Shown here: positions 1 through 8,167 of the stretch, piece by piece
Layout of the letters: each line of letters starts with the position of its first letter
Numbering within the stretch: position 1 is the stretch's first letter
NCBI RefSeq assembly: GCF_900188235.1
Contig: NZ_FZNT01000010.1
Span: forward strand, 62,001 to 126,000
From: Lutibacter agarilyticus
GTDB taxonomy: Bacteria; Bacteroidota; Bacteroidia; Flavobacteriales; Flavobacteriaceae
Reading direction: 5' to 3'
Length of the DNA stretch: 64,000 nt
Position numbers and translations under genes: made by a program
Notes under the pieces: generated by a model
What the model was told of the DNA's origin: nothing
The model's input: the letters and a program-made list of their open reading frames with translations, nothing else
The model's database searches: none

Positions 1-2141
1 AATTCTGTATCATTAATACCTTTTCCGTAGGCACGACTTAATTGTTTTTCTTTATGACCAAAACCGTGCACCATATATACAGAATCCCAACGAATGCGTT
101 CGGTAACTCTTACTTTAATTCCGAAACTAGAAATAATATCATCTTGATTTTTTAACCAAACTTCTTGTCCCGTTTTTAAACCAATAATTCGTGCAACTTT
201 AGGATTTACCCAAAGGTTATTTTCACTTTTTAAATCGTTTAAATTAGGATTATTAGCCGTTCTGCTAAACGTATGCATAGGGGCTCTTCCGTAGTTTAAT
301 CTATAAAAACCTTGTTCAGGTTCAGGATGTTTAGTGTATTTAGGCATTGGGTCAAAACCTAAATCTTTCAATTCTTGAGAATACAATTCAATTTTTCCAC
401 TTTGTGTTGGAAAGTTATACGTTTCATCTTCATTTAAGAATAAAGGACCAGAAGTACGAGGGTAATTTTTAACTCCAATTTTCTTCATTTCATCTAATGA
501 AGTACCCATTTTTTGAAGTTGCCATTCAATAACTTCTTCAAAATCATCATAATTAAAAAATTCTCCAACACCCATTCGTTCACCCAATTGTTTGGCAATC
601 CACCAAGTTGGTTTAGAATCGTATTTTGGTGGCACCGCAGGAACTCTAACTGCTATTGAAGGTTCTCTGTTTGTGGCAGATCTAATTCCGTCATAACGCT
701 CTAGGTACGTGCATTCTGGCAATACAACATCGGCATAACCAGTAACATCCATAGGCATGGTATCTATTACAACCATAAACTCTAAAGCATCTATAGCTTC
801 TTTCAATAGTTTTTGATTCGGAATTGATTTTGTAATATTTGTCCCCGCTACTAACCAAGCTTTTACAGGATATTTGTTTTCAGGGTTTGGAATAGATGCT
901 TTTACAACTTCAGTAGTAATTCCCATTTGCGCTAAAGGATATTGAGCGCCAATTTCATGCCAACCCCATTTTGGATGCGGATATGCAGGATGTGGGTATT
1001 TTGGTACTTTTATACTTTCTTTAAAATAAAATCCACCTCTACGTCCCCAAGAGCCTAATAAAGCATTTAAACTAGCCATAGCTCTTGCGCGTTGCGTATC
1101 ATCACCATACCAAGTTACATGACGACCAGGATGTACTATTACTGAAGGCGCTGCATGTGCCATTGCTCGTGCAGTTTTTCTTATTTCTTCAGGCTCAATA
1201 GTTGTAATTCCGTAAGCCCACTCAGGAGTGTATTGACTTACATGCTCTTTCAATTCTTTAAATCCTAAAGCATATTTTTTAACATATTCTTTATCATATA
1301 GATTTTCTTCAATTAAAACATGCATCCACGCTAACATTAAAGCAATATCGGTTGCAGGTTTAATAGCTAACCAATGTGTAGATTTACTAGCTGCTGTTGA
1401 AAACCTTGGATCAACAGTAATAATAGTTGCGCCGTTATCTATAGCATCAGACATTTCTTGCACTTGTGAATTGTGCATGTTTTCACCAATATGCGAACCA
1501 ATTAAAACCAAACATTTGGTATCTCTAATATCTGTTGGTTCAGGAGACCCAACCCAAGAACCAAAAGTTAATGCAAATCCTGTTTCACGAGGCCCTCTAC
1601 ATTGTGCATAAGCAGGTTCAGCTATGGTATCAGATCCAATAGCTTTGTATAAGTGTTCTAAATGTGCTCCAGGAGCACCGTGTTTAATTAATCCTAAAGA
1701 TTCTGCACCATACTTTTCTTTAATACCATTAAATTTAGAGGCAATTAAATCAAGTGCTTCTTCCCAGCTGGCTTCTCTAAAAGTTTCTTCACCATTAACG
1801 GTTGTTCTAATTAATGGTGTTTTCAAACGGTCTTCATCATTGTACATTCCTACGCCACCTGTTCCTCTTGGGCACAAGCGACCGAAACAATGGGGATCGT
1901 TATCATTACCAATAATTTTTTTAACGGCACCTTTTTCATCTGTATAAGTCCAAGCAGCACACTTCCAAAAACAAACTTCGCAATAGGTAGGGGTTCTTTT
2001 AAATTTTTTAGCAACATTTTCTTTAACAAGCTCATCTATATATGAATTAGATCCAAACATATTTAAAGCGCTTGTTGTAGCTGCTACACCTCCCAAACCT
2101 AAAGCAGAAATTTTAATAAATTTTCTTCTTGAAGTAGTCAT
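1..2141 (-). CDS. Molybdopterin oxidoreductase, PsrA/PhsA-like (3' end cut by window edge)
   Basis: This is the catalytic subunit of a periplasmic molybdenum enzyme of the DMSO-reductase superfamily. About 713 residues are visible and the C-terminus lies outside the window. The N-terminus carries a twin-arginine motif (SRRKFIK, residues 4-10) followed by a hydrophobic stretch, so Tat export is expected. A [4Fe-4S] motif is formed by C54, C57, C61 and C90 (CxRG). C181 in AQCRGPRE sits where the PsrA/PhsA family has its Mo-binding cysteine. By family it would act on a sulfur compound such as polysulfide, thiosulfate or tetrathionate; the substrate cannot be read from sequence. It is divergent from a 12-haem cytochrome that may exchange electrons with it. 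Partner FeS and membrane subunits, if any, lie beyond position 1. Confidence 0.9.
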   Translation of the reverse strand, partial: MTTSRRKFIKISALGLGGVAATTSALNMFGSNSYIDELVKENVAKKFKRTPTYCEVCFWKCAAWTYTDEKGAVKKIIGNDNDPHCFGRLCPRGTGGVGMYNDEDRLKTPLIRTTVNGEETFREASWEEALDLIASKFNGIKEKYGAESLGLIKHGAPGAHLEHLYKAIGSDTIAEPAYAQCRGPRETGFALTFGSWVGSPEPTDIRDTKCLVLIGSHIGENMHNSQVQEMSDAIDNGATIITVDPRFSTAASKSTHWLAIKPATDIALMLAWMHVLIEENLYDKEYVKKYALGFKELKEHVSQYTPEWAYGITTIEPEEIRKTARAMAHAAPSVIVHPGRHVTWYGDDTQRARAMASLNALLGSWGRRGGFYFKESIKVPKYPHPAYPHPKWGWHEIGAQYPLAQMGITTEVVKASIPNPENKYPVKAWLVAGTNITKSIPNQKLLKEAIDALEFMVVIDTMPMDVTGYADVVLPECTYLERYDGIRSATNREPSIAVRVPAVPPKYDSKPTWWIAKQLGERMGVGEFFNYDDFEEVIEWQLQKMGTSLDEMKKIGVKNYPRTSGPLFLNEDETYNFPTQSGKIELYSQELKDLGFDPMPKYTKHPEPEQGFYRLNYGRAPMHTFSRTANNPNLNDLKSENNLWVNPKVARIIGLKTGQEVWLKNQDDIISSFGIKVRVTERIRWDSVYMVHGFGHKEKQLSRAYGKGINDTE

Positions 2142-2227
2142 AAGTTTATTTGTTTATTTCAGGGGTAAAGATATTTACCGAGACTAATGTAGAGTATGAT
2201 AAAAGTCATAAAAACTCAAACGAGATA

Positions 2228-2241
2228 GTAACATAGGTTAC
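2228..2241. promoter_or_regulatory. Crp/Fnr-like inverted repeat, copy 1
   Basis: GTAAC-ATAG-GTTAC is a perfect 5-bp inverted repeat with a 4-nt spacer, the geometry of Crp/Fnr-family operators. It lies in the 242-bp gap between the divergent molybdoenzyme and cytochrome genes and could serve both. Assignment to a regulator family is inference from the geometry. Confidence 0.5.
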
Positions 2242-2271
2242 ATTAAGTGATTGATAATCAATATTATAAAA

Positions 2272-2285
2272 GTAACAAATGTGAC
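2272..2285. promoter_or_regulatory. Crp/Fnr-like inverted repeat, copy 2
   Basis: GTAAC-AAAT-GTGAC repeats the motif of 2228-2241 with one mismatch in the second half-site. Its offset from copy 1 is 44 bp, about four helical turns, so two bound dimers would lie on the same DNA face. A TAnnTTTG -7-like element (TAACTTTG, 2359-2366) follows 73 bp later, 18 bp before the cytochrome start codon. Confidence 0.45.
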
Positions 2286-2383
2286 ATAAAAAGGTTTTGT
2301 TATTGGGAATCAGAGACTTGCAGTATTCTTAATTTTTTATGTGAAATTTATTTTATTGTAACTTTGTTCAGTCATTATATATT

Positions 2384-4279
2384 ATGAATAAAAAAAATAC
2401 TGTTAGCTGGTTTTTTGGAGTTTTCTTAGTTGTATTACTTCTTTTGTTTTTCTTTAAAGAAAATCTATTATATCATAGTTTTAATTCTATTGAAGATGAG
2501 TATGTTAAAATTGAAACAACTACTACTGAAAGTTGTTTAACTTGTCATAAAAACACCAAAGGATATTCTAATTATCATAATCCTGATTTAATTGGTTGTG
2601 CAAGTTGTCATTTAGGAAATACTATTGCGATTGAAAAAGATATAGCTCATAAAGGAATGGTTTTAATCCCAGGAAACCTTTCTGACGCAGCAAAAACCTG
2701 CGGAAAATGTCATCCTAATGAACTGCATAAAATTGAAAATTCATTAATGACTTCAAACAGTGGTATAGTTGCGGTTGATAAATATATTTTTGGGGAAGCA
2801 GATTCGCCAAACGCTCAATATCATATACAGTTGATTAAAAATTCAGCGTCTGATAAACATTTGAGAGATTTATGTGCTAATTGCCATTTAGGAGCTGAAA
2901 AAAAAGAGTTTGGTGCTATTACACAGTTAAGTAGAGGTGGAGGTTGCAATGCCTGTCATTTAAATTATTCGGATGAAGCTAAGCAAGATTTAGAAATGTA
3001 TATTTCTTCGGGAAAAAATACGTTACCAATGCATCATCCTGCTACTAATATTTTTGTTAAGAATGAACATTGTTTTGGTTGCCATAGTCGTTCAAGTAGA
3101 ATTTCAACCAATTATGAAGGTTTTCAAGAAACGCTATTTGATGAAAGTGCTGTTGTAAATAAAGAAGGTTTTAAAGTTTTTGAAGACAAACGTGTTTATA
3201 AATATATTGAAGAAGATGTGCATCATACAAAAGACTTGTTGTGTATAGATTGCCATTCATCACATGAAGTTATGGGTGATGGTAAAAAATACACGCACGA
3301 AGAGCAGGCTGTAAAAGTGCAATGTTCAGATTGTCATTTTAAAGAAAAGCCAAATACAATTCCTTACGATTCATTAGATGCCGAAAGTTTGTTGGTTTTT
3401 TTACATAGAGATTATGAACACACCGATAAGCAAATAATAGCAGTTGAAAATGGAGGGCATCCTTTGGTGAATACTTTTATAGATTCTGTTGGAAATGCTT
3501 TTTTAATTGGAAAAAAAGATGGTGAATTACATCCGTTGAACCCACAACCTGAAATTTGTTCTAGAGACAATGCACATAAAAATGTGAGTTGTTCCACCTG
3601 TCATAGTTCGTGGACTTCTCGTTGTATTGGCTGTCATAATGAATTTGATTCAAATGAACCAAGAGCTTTTGATTTATTGGATAAAAAATATGGAAAAGGG
3701 CAGTGGAAAGAGTTTGTGGCCGAATTTTCTTCGTCGTTACCAGCAATGGGAGTTCGTTCAACCAAAGAAGGAAAGCGTATTGAACCTGCTATTCCGGGAA
3801 TGATTTTAACAATTGATAAAGGAAGTTATGCAGGGAAAGAATTAGGGAAGGATGTTTCGTTTCACAGATTGTATGCTCCAAATTCACCACATACAACAAT
3901 CTCAAAAGCAAGAGATTGTAAAAGCTGTCATACAAATTCGGCTAGTTTAGGCTATGGAAATGGAACTCTAAAATATGTAATTGAAAATAAAGTTGGAAAG
4001 TGGCAATTTATACCGGAATATGCTAACAATCCAAATGATGGCTTGCCTGAAGACGCTTGGATTCCATTTCTAAAAGAAGTTGATGTTGCTGTTGTAAATT
4101 CAACACGAACCGATTTTAGACCGTTTTCGGTAAAAGAACAACAACAATTATTGTTAGTGGGCGCATGTTTGCAATGTCATAAAGAAAATTCAAGCCTCAT
4201 GCAGCAAAGTTTAGTTGAAGGAATTCAGCCACTTTTACAGCAATTATCTAAAGATTGTGTTTTGCCTGTTTGGGATTAG
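2384..4279 (+). CDS. Membrane-anchored dodecahaem cytochrome c
   Basis: This is a 631-aa multihaem cytochrome. Twelve CxxCH haem c attachment motifs are visible, the first at residues 51-55 and the last at 595-599. An N-terminal hydrophobic segment (about residues 8-24) with no clear cleavage site suggests an inner-membrane anchor with the haem domain in the periplasm. It probably carries electrons between the quinone pool or another donor and the divergent molybdenum oxidoreductase; this is inferred from adjacency and the shared intergenic operators. The spacing of motifs 9-11 is irregular, with a region of about 130 residues between motifs 10 and 11 that lacks haem sites and could be a separate domain. 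I cannot assign it to a named multihaem family such as NrfA, Hao or octahaem tetrathionate reductase. Confidence 0.88.
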   Translation: MNKKNTVSWFFGVFLVVLLLLFFFKENLLYHSFNSIEDEYVKIETTTTESCLTCHKNTKGYSNYHNPDLIGCASCHLGNTIAIEKDIAHKGMVLIPGNLSDAAKTCGKCHPNELHKIENSLMTSNSGIVAVDKYIFGEADSPNAQYHIQLIKNSASDKHLRDLCANCHLGAEKKEFGAITQLSRGGGCNACHLNYSDEAKQDLEMYISSGKNTLPMHHPATNIFVKNEHCFGCHSRSSRISTNYEGFQETLFDESAVVNKEGFKVFEDKRVYKYIEEDVHHTKDLLCIDCHSSHEVMGDGKKYTHEEQAVKVQCSDCHFKEKPNTIPYDSLDAESLLVFLHRDYEHTDKQIIAVENGGHPLVNTFIDSVGNAFLIGKKDGELHPLNPQPEICSRDNAHKNVSCSTCHSSWTSRCIGCHNEFDSNEPRAFDLLDKKYGKGQWKEFVAEFSSSLPAMGVRSTKEGKRIEPAIPGMILTIDKGSYAGKELGKDVSFHRLYAPNSPHTTISKARDCKSCHTNSASLGYGNGTLKYVIENKVGKWQFIPEYANNPNDGLPEDAWIPFLKEVDVAVVNSTRTDFRPFSVKEQQQLLLVGACLQCHKENSSLMQQSLVEGIQPLLQQLSKDCVLPVWD

Positions 4280-4290
4280 TTTTTAAAAGT

Positions 4291-5172
4291 TTATAAAGGG
4301 ACTTTATCTTTATGTTTAAAGCGTTTATGAGTCCATAAATAATATTCGGGTTGTTTATACACATGATTTTCAACCTTCTTTAAAAAGTTGTCAGTGAGTC
4401 CATAAGCCGAATTTTTTGTTGATTTTTCTTGAACCAAACTAAATGAAGTTTCGTAATAACCACGTTTTACTTTTTTGGTTTCAATAAAAACCATGTTCAT
4501 GTTGTATTTTTTCACTAACATTTCAGCTCCAGTATGAATAGGTACTTTTACATTAAAAAACGTACTCCAATAATGCGTTTTATTTAATTGAGGAGACTGA
4601 TCACTTAACAAACCATAAGCTGCCTGAATGTTATTTTGAGAGTTATAAATAATTTCAGAGACAATATTTGAGGTAGGTAGCATAGTGGTGCCGAATTTGG
4701 CTCTAGATTTTAATATTTTATTATTGAAATATTTATTTCCAATTTTTGAGTACGCTGCATATCCTTTATATTTAACAAATGAATCTAAACTCATAATCCA
4801 TTCCCAATTTGCATAATGTGGACCAACAAGAATAATGCTTTTACCATCCTTATATAAATCATTTAAAAAATCAATATTTGTAAAGGTGTAATGTTTGTAA
4901 ATTAATTCTTTTGATGCTGTAAATGTTTTAATCATTTCAATAAAAACATCTACAAAATGTTTGTAAAATTTTTTGCGAATTATTAGTAATTCTTCAATTG
5001 ATTTTTCGGGAAAGGTTAATTTTAAATTATTTAACACTACTTTTTTTCGATACCCAATAACATAATAAAGTATTAAATAGATAAAGTCAGAAATAATATA
5101 TAAAACTCTAAATGGTAATATTGAAAGTATCCAAATAAAAGGATATGCTAAAGTATAAACGAAAAGATTCAT
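4291..5172 (-). CDS. Lysophospholipid/lipid A acyltransferase (LpxL/HtrB-like), copy 1
   Basis: This 293-aa protein belongs to the LpxL/LpxM/HtrB family, which transfers an acyl chain onto lipid A precursors or related lipids at the inner membrane. It has an N-terminal hydrophobic region (about residues 5-40) and the family catalytic motif HxxxxE (H119-E124, HYANWEW). The next gene upstream on the same strand (5363-6244) is a close paralogue: start, catalytic motif and C-terminus (HKRFKHKDK) are almost identical. The two are separated by 190 bp with no recognisable gene. The exact acceptor is unknown; in Bacteroidota some members of this family acylate other aminolipids. Confidence 0.85.
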   Translation of the reverse strand: MNLFVYTLAYPFIWILSILPFRVLYIISDFIYLILYYVIGYRKKVVLNNLKLTFPEKSIEELLIIRKKFYKHFVDVFIEMIKTFTASKELIYKHYTFTNIDFLNDLYKDGKSIILVGPHYANWEWIMSLDSFVKYKGYAAYSKIGNKYFNNKILKSRAKFGTTMLPTSNIVSEIIYNSQNNIQAAYGLLSDQSPQLNKTHYWSTFFNVKVPIHTGAEMLVKKYNMNMVFIETKKVKRGYYETSFSLVQEKSTKNSAYGLTDNFLKKVENHVYKQPEYYLWTHKRFKHKDKVPL

Positions 5173-5362
5173 TGTGAAATTTTAAAGCAGTTAATTAATT
5201 TGAAGATGTTTAATCCACTGCTAAATTTGGATATACTCTTATTTTTGGTAAATAAATGTATTTAATGTTTTAAAACGGTTACTTAATATAGTTAAAACCA
5301 ATTTTAATTACAAGGTGCAATTTATAAATCTTTTTTGAAAATGAGGTGTATTTGTTGAACTA

Positions 5363-6244
5363 TTATTTTGGCGCTTTATCTTTATGCTTAAATCGTTTAT
5401 GTGTCCAAAAATAGTATTCGGGTTGTTCTTTTATTTGTTGTTCAACTTTTTTTAAGTAAAGTTCAGTCAATTCAAAGTCAGTATGCTTACTAGCATCATT
5501 AGTAATTGTACTCAATGTTGTTTCGTAATACCCTCGTTTTATTTTACGAGTATCTAAAAATACTATATTCATATTGTATTTTTTTGCCAATAGTTCAGCA
5601 CCTGTATGTATAGGAACTTGTATACCTAAAAAACGACTCCAATAAGTGTTATTTCTTAATTGAGGAGATTGATCACTTAACATACCGTAAATAGACTGTA
5701 TGTTGTTTTGATAATTTTTTAACATCAATGGAATAACTTTTGAAGACTGTGCTAGTTTAACTCCAAATTTTTCTCGTGTTTTAATCACTTTTTTATTGAA
5801 ATAAGGGTTGCTAACTCTAGTGTAAACAGCAATAGCATTGTAATTTATAAAGGCATTCATTCCAATTATCCACTCCCAATTTGCATAGTGAGCACTTATT
5901 AGAATTACACTTTTTCCATCTTTTTTAAGTTCTTGAACCAGCTCAATATTTTTGTAAGTATAACGTTTGTCTAATTCTTTTTTTGAGATGGTAAATGTTT
6001 TAATCATTTCCATAAAAATATCTACAAAGTGATGATAGAACTTTTTCCGAATTATTAGTAATTCGGCAGTTGATTTATTAGGAAATACCAATTGTAAATT
6101 GTTTAAAACCACTTTTTTTCGATAACCAATTAGATGAAAAACAATAAAGTAAAAAAAATCGGAGATTATATATAATAATCGAAATGGTAAAATAGAAATA
6201 AACCAAATAATAGGATATACTAGAATGTAAATTATTAAATTCAT
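5363..6244 (-). CDS. Lysophospholipid/lipid A acyltransferase (LpxL/HtrB-like), copy 2
   Basis: This is a paralogue of the adjacent 4291-5172 gene with the same architecture: an N-terminal hydrophobic segment and the HxxxxE motif in SAHYANWEW. The start was placed at the ATG at 6242-6244 because this gives MNLIIYIL, aligning with MNLFVYTL of the paralogue. A second ATG is immediately upstream (6247) and a GTG at 6256. It faces the divergent rhomboid protease across about 105 bp. Tandem duplication followed by divergence is the simplest explanation, and the pair may act on successive positions of the same lipid. Confidence 0.83.
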   Translation of the reverse strand: MNLIIYILVYPIIWFISILPFRLLYIISDFFYFIVFHLIGYRKKVVLNNLQLVFPNKSTAELLIIRKKFYHHFVDIFMEMIKTFTISKKELDKRYTYKNIELVQELKKDGKSVILISAHYANWEWIIGMNAFINYNAIAVYTRVSNPYFNKKVIKTREKFGVKLAQSSKVIPLMLKNYQNNIQSIYGMLSDQSPQLRNNTYWSRFLGIQVPIHTGAELLAKKYNMNIVFLDTRKIKRGYYETTLSTITNDASKHTDFELTELYLKKVEQQIKEQPEYYFWTHKRFKHKDKAPK

Positions 6245-6349
6245 CATAACAAGCACAAAAATAATATTTATTTTTGAATACTTTATATGACTTTAATTCA
6301 ATATCAGCATTTTTTCATACTTTCGTTTTTCATTAAAAATAAGTAAATA

Positions 6350-6994
6350 ATGAATATTGATACATCAGTACTTTTTATAATTATTACAAATGTTTTAATT
6401 TCTATAAAAGGTTTTAGTGATCGCTCTTTTTTTGACAAATATAAGTTTCAGATAGGAGCTATAAAGCGTGGTGAAAAAATAAGAATTGTTTCTTCAGCTT
6501 TTTTACATGTTGACTACTTACATTTAATTTTGAACATGTATGTATTGTATATTTTTGCACCTCAATTAATTCAAAATTTAGGAGTTATTAAATTTTTAAT
6601 TATATATGTAGGGAGTTTATTTACTGGGAGTTTATTTACATTAAGTTTTCATAAGAATGAGTTGTATTATAGTGCTGTAGGAGCTTCTGGAGCTGTGGCT
6701 GGTGTAATTTATGCAGCCATATTACTCAACCCTAATATGAGGTTAATTATGTTTCCGTTACCTATACCAATTCCGGCTTATATATTTGGAGTAGGTTACT
6801 TATTGTATTCTATATATGGTATGAAAAATAAATTGGGTAATGTTGGTCATTCGGCGCATTTAGGAGGTGCAATAGGAGGTTATGGGTTAACTTTACTAGT
6901 GTCGCCAAATATATTTATGCAAAGTACTGTAACCGTTGTTTTATTAGGAATCCCAATAATTTTATTATTGTTATTTGGAAATAAGTTAAAGTAA
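6350..6994 (+). CDS. Rhomboid family intramembrane serine protease
   Basis: This 214-aa polytopic membrane protein has the catalytic dyad of rhomboid proteases: Ser113 in GASG (111-114) and His170 in AHLGG. The YLHLILNMY motif (about 56-64) supplies the conserved Asn of the oxyanion region. About six membrane segments are visible, as expected for a bacterial GlpG-like enzyme without a cytoplasmic N-terminal domain. It cleaves membrane-spanning segments of unknown clients. It ends 5 bp before the stop of the convergent gene 7000-7479. Confidence 0.9.
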   Translation: MNIDTSVLFIIITNVLISIKGFSDRSFFDKYKFQIGAIKRGEKIRIVSSAFLHVDYLHLILNMYVLYIFAPQLIQNLGVIKFLIIYVGSLFTGSLFTLSFHKNELYYSAVGASGAVAGVIYAAILLNPNMRLIMFPLPIPIPAYIFGVGYLLYSIYGMKNKLGNVGHSAHLGGAIGGYGLTLLVSPNIFMQSTVTVVLLGIPIILLLLFGNKLK

Positions 6995-6999
6995 AAAGT

Positions 7000-7479
7000 T
7001 TATTTAAAGTTTTTTGGAACTTTCATGTTTTCATCCATCTCTCTTTTTAAATCTAGCGCTTGGATATAAACAGACATTTTATTTCTTAAGAAATAAAGAA
7101 TAACCATTATAATTACTCCGATTGGTACCGTATAGATGAATTCTATTTCATCATAATATAATTCACTATCATTAATTACTGCAATAATTTGAAATAAGTA
7201 TATAGAGATAGGAATAATCAAGGCATGTACCCACCAATGCTTGTTTGTAATAAACCAAATAATTAAAAGAAAAAAAGGAACAAATTTACCAAAGAAAGTA
7301 TAAACGTAAGATTGAACATATTTATAATAACCTCCTTTTATTTCAAATCCGAAAAAAGTTTTATAAACTTCTACATCATCAGGAATAGCTCTATAGATGT
7401 ATAATAGGTATGGAGTTGAAACTATTAAAATTATAATTAGACTACCAAGTAATAATGATCTTCTTTTTTGATTTTTCAT
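7000..7479 (-). CDS. Hypothetical membrane protein, four predicted TM segments
   Basis: This 159-aa protein has no family I recognise. Four hydrophobic stretches are visible at about residues 10-29, 60-82, 86-106 and 118-137. The C-terminus is charged and probably cytoplasmic. It lies downstream of the 43-aa peptide gene on the same strand but behind that gene's terminator, so it is probably transcribed separately. Confidence 0.6.
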   Translation of the reverse strand: MKNQKRRSLLLGSLIIILIVSTPYLLYIYRAIPDDVEVYKTFFGFEIKGGYYKYVQSYVYTFFGKFVPFFLLIIWFITNKHWWVHALIIPISIYLFQIIAVINDSELYYDEIEFIYTVPIGVIIMVILYFLRNKMSVYIQALDLKREMDENMKVPKNFK

Positions 7480-7554
7480 TAAGCAGTGTTTCGGGGTTCT
7501 AATCTATAAATATAAATAAAATATTCTAATTAAAAAAAATGACCCAATAAAAAA

Positions 7555-7579
7555 ACCACAATATAAACTATATTGTGGT
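7555..7579 (-). terminator. Intrinsic terminator of the 43-aa peptide gene
   Basis: A perfect 11-bp stem (ACCACAATATA / TATATTGTGGT) with a 3-nt loop is flanked by A-rich sequence on the left and a T-run on the right, so it can work in both directions. It lies 53 bp after the stop codon of the minus-strand gene at 7633-7764. Confidence 0.8.
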
Positions 7580-7632
7580 ATGTTTTTTGAAAAATTAGAT
7601 ACTAAAATCTAATTTTAAAGGTTGAGTTTAAT

Positions 7633-7764
7633 TTAACCTTGTCTTGGAATGATAACTCTATCTTTTCTAACAGCTTGGCTGTCTGAAGAAGTGTAACTGT
7701 AAACTGTAACTGCTACAAAAGCAGATACCATAAGTAATCCGAAAATTAATTTTAATTTTTTCAT
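7633..7764 (-). CDS. 43-residue membrane/secreted small protein
   Basis: This is a short reading frame, ATG at 7762-7764 to TAA at 7633-7635, encoding 43 residues. It begins MKKLKLIFGLLMVSAFVAVT, which reads as a signal peptide or single membrane anchor, and ends in a basic tail rich in R, K and I. Support for it being a real gene comes from both sides: a consensus Bacteroidetes promoter at 7798-7828 and a perfect terminator at 7555-7579. Function is unknown and I recognise no family. Confidence 0.7.
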   Translation of the reverse strand: MKKLKLIFGLLMVSAFVAVTVYSYTSSDSQAVRKDRVIIPRQG

Positions 7765-7797
7765 CTTTAGTAAGAATTAAATGATTAGTAAGAACAT

Positions 7798-7828
7798 CAA
7801 ATGTAATTAAATCTTAATAAAAAGCAAA
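7798..7828 (-). promoter_or_regulatory. Bacteroidetes-type promoter of the 43-aa gene
   Basis: On the minus strand this reads TTTG (7828-7825), a 19-nt spacer, then TACATTTG (7805-7798), matching TTTG-N19-TAnnTTTG. The predicted transcript start is near 7793, giving a leader of about 29 nt before the ATG. Confidence 0.7.
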
Positions 7829-8167
7829 AGTTATCCTGCTTTATTTTTAAGTGTTTTTAAAAATAAAGAGAATCAGGAGTTTTTAAAATTTTGATTTTCA
7901 AGGGTTTGCTGCTTAAATATCAATATTGAAATCACTCAAAATTTTATTAAATAAAATTTCTATTTTGGAGATTTTAAAAGCAAAATTTGATTTTAGGATT
8001 ATAAAATTGGGGAATTTTATATGAAAAATCAACAAACAAAACTCTTCTCCGTAAAGAATTTTAGTTATAGGGACGCCCTTATTAATACAAAGATATAGTA
8101 TTAATTTTAGTTTGCAAAAAATTGTGTAAATCCTACTTTAGCAAGTAAAAGAATATTAAAATGTAAT
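7829..8167. other. Intergenic region without recognisable gene
   Basis: This is AT-rich sequence between the promoter of the 43-aa gene and the stop of the methyltransferase gene. I found no reading frame with coding character, no convincing hairpin with a T-run and no RNA gene. Confidence 0.5.

Noticed and set aside
1624-1947. Plus-strand open frame of 107 codons, and a 61-codon minus-strand frame at 1850-2035
   Set aside because: Both lie inside the molybdopterin oxidoreductase gene in other frames; that gene has clear family motifs throughout.
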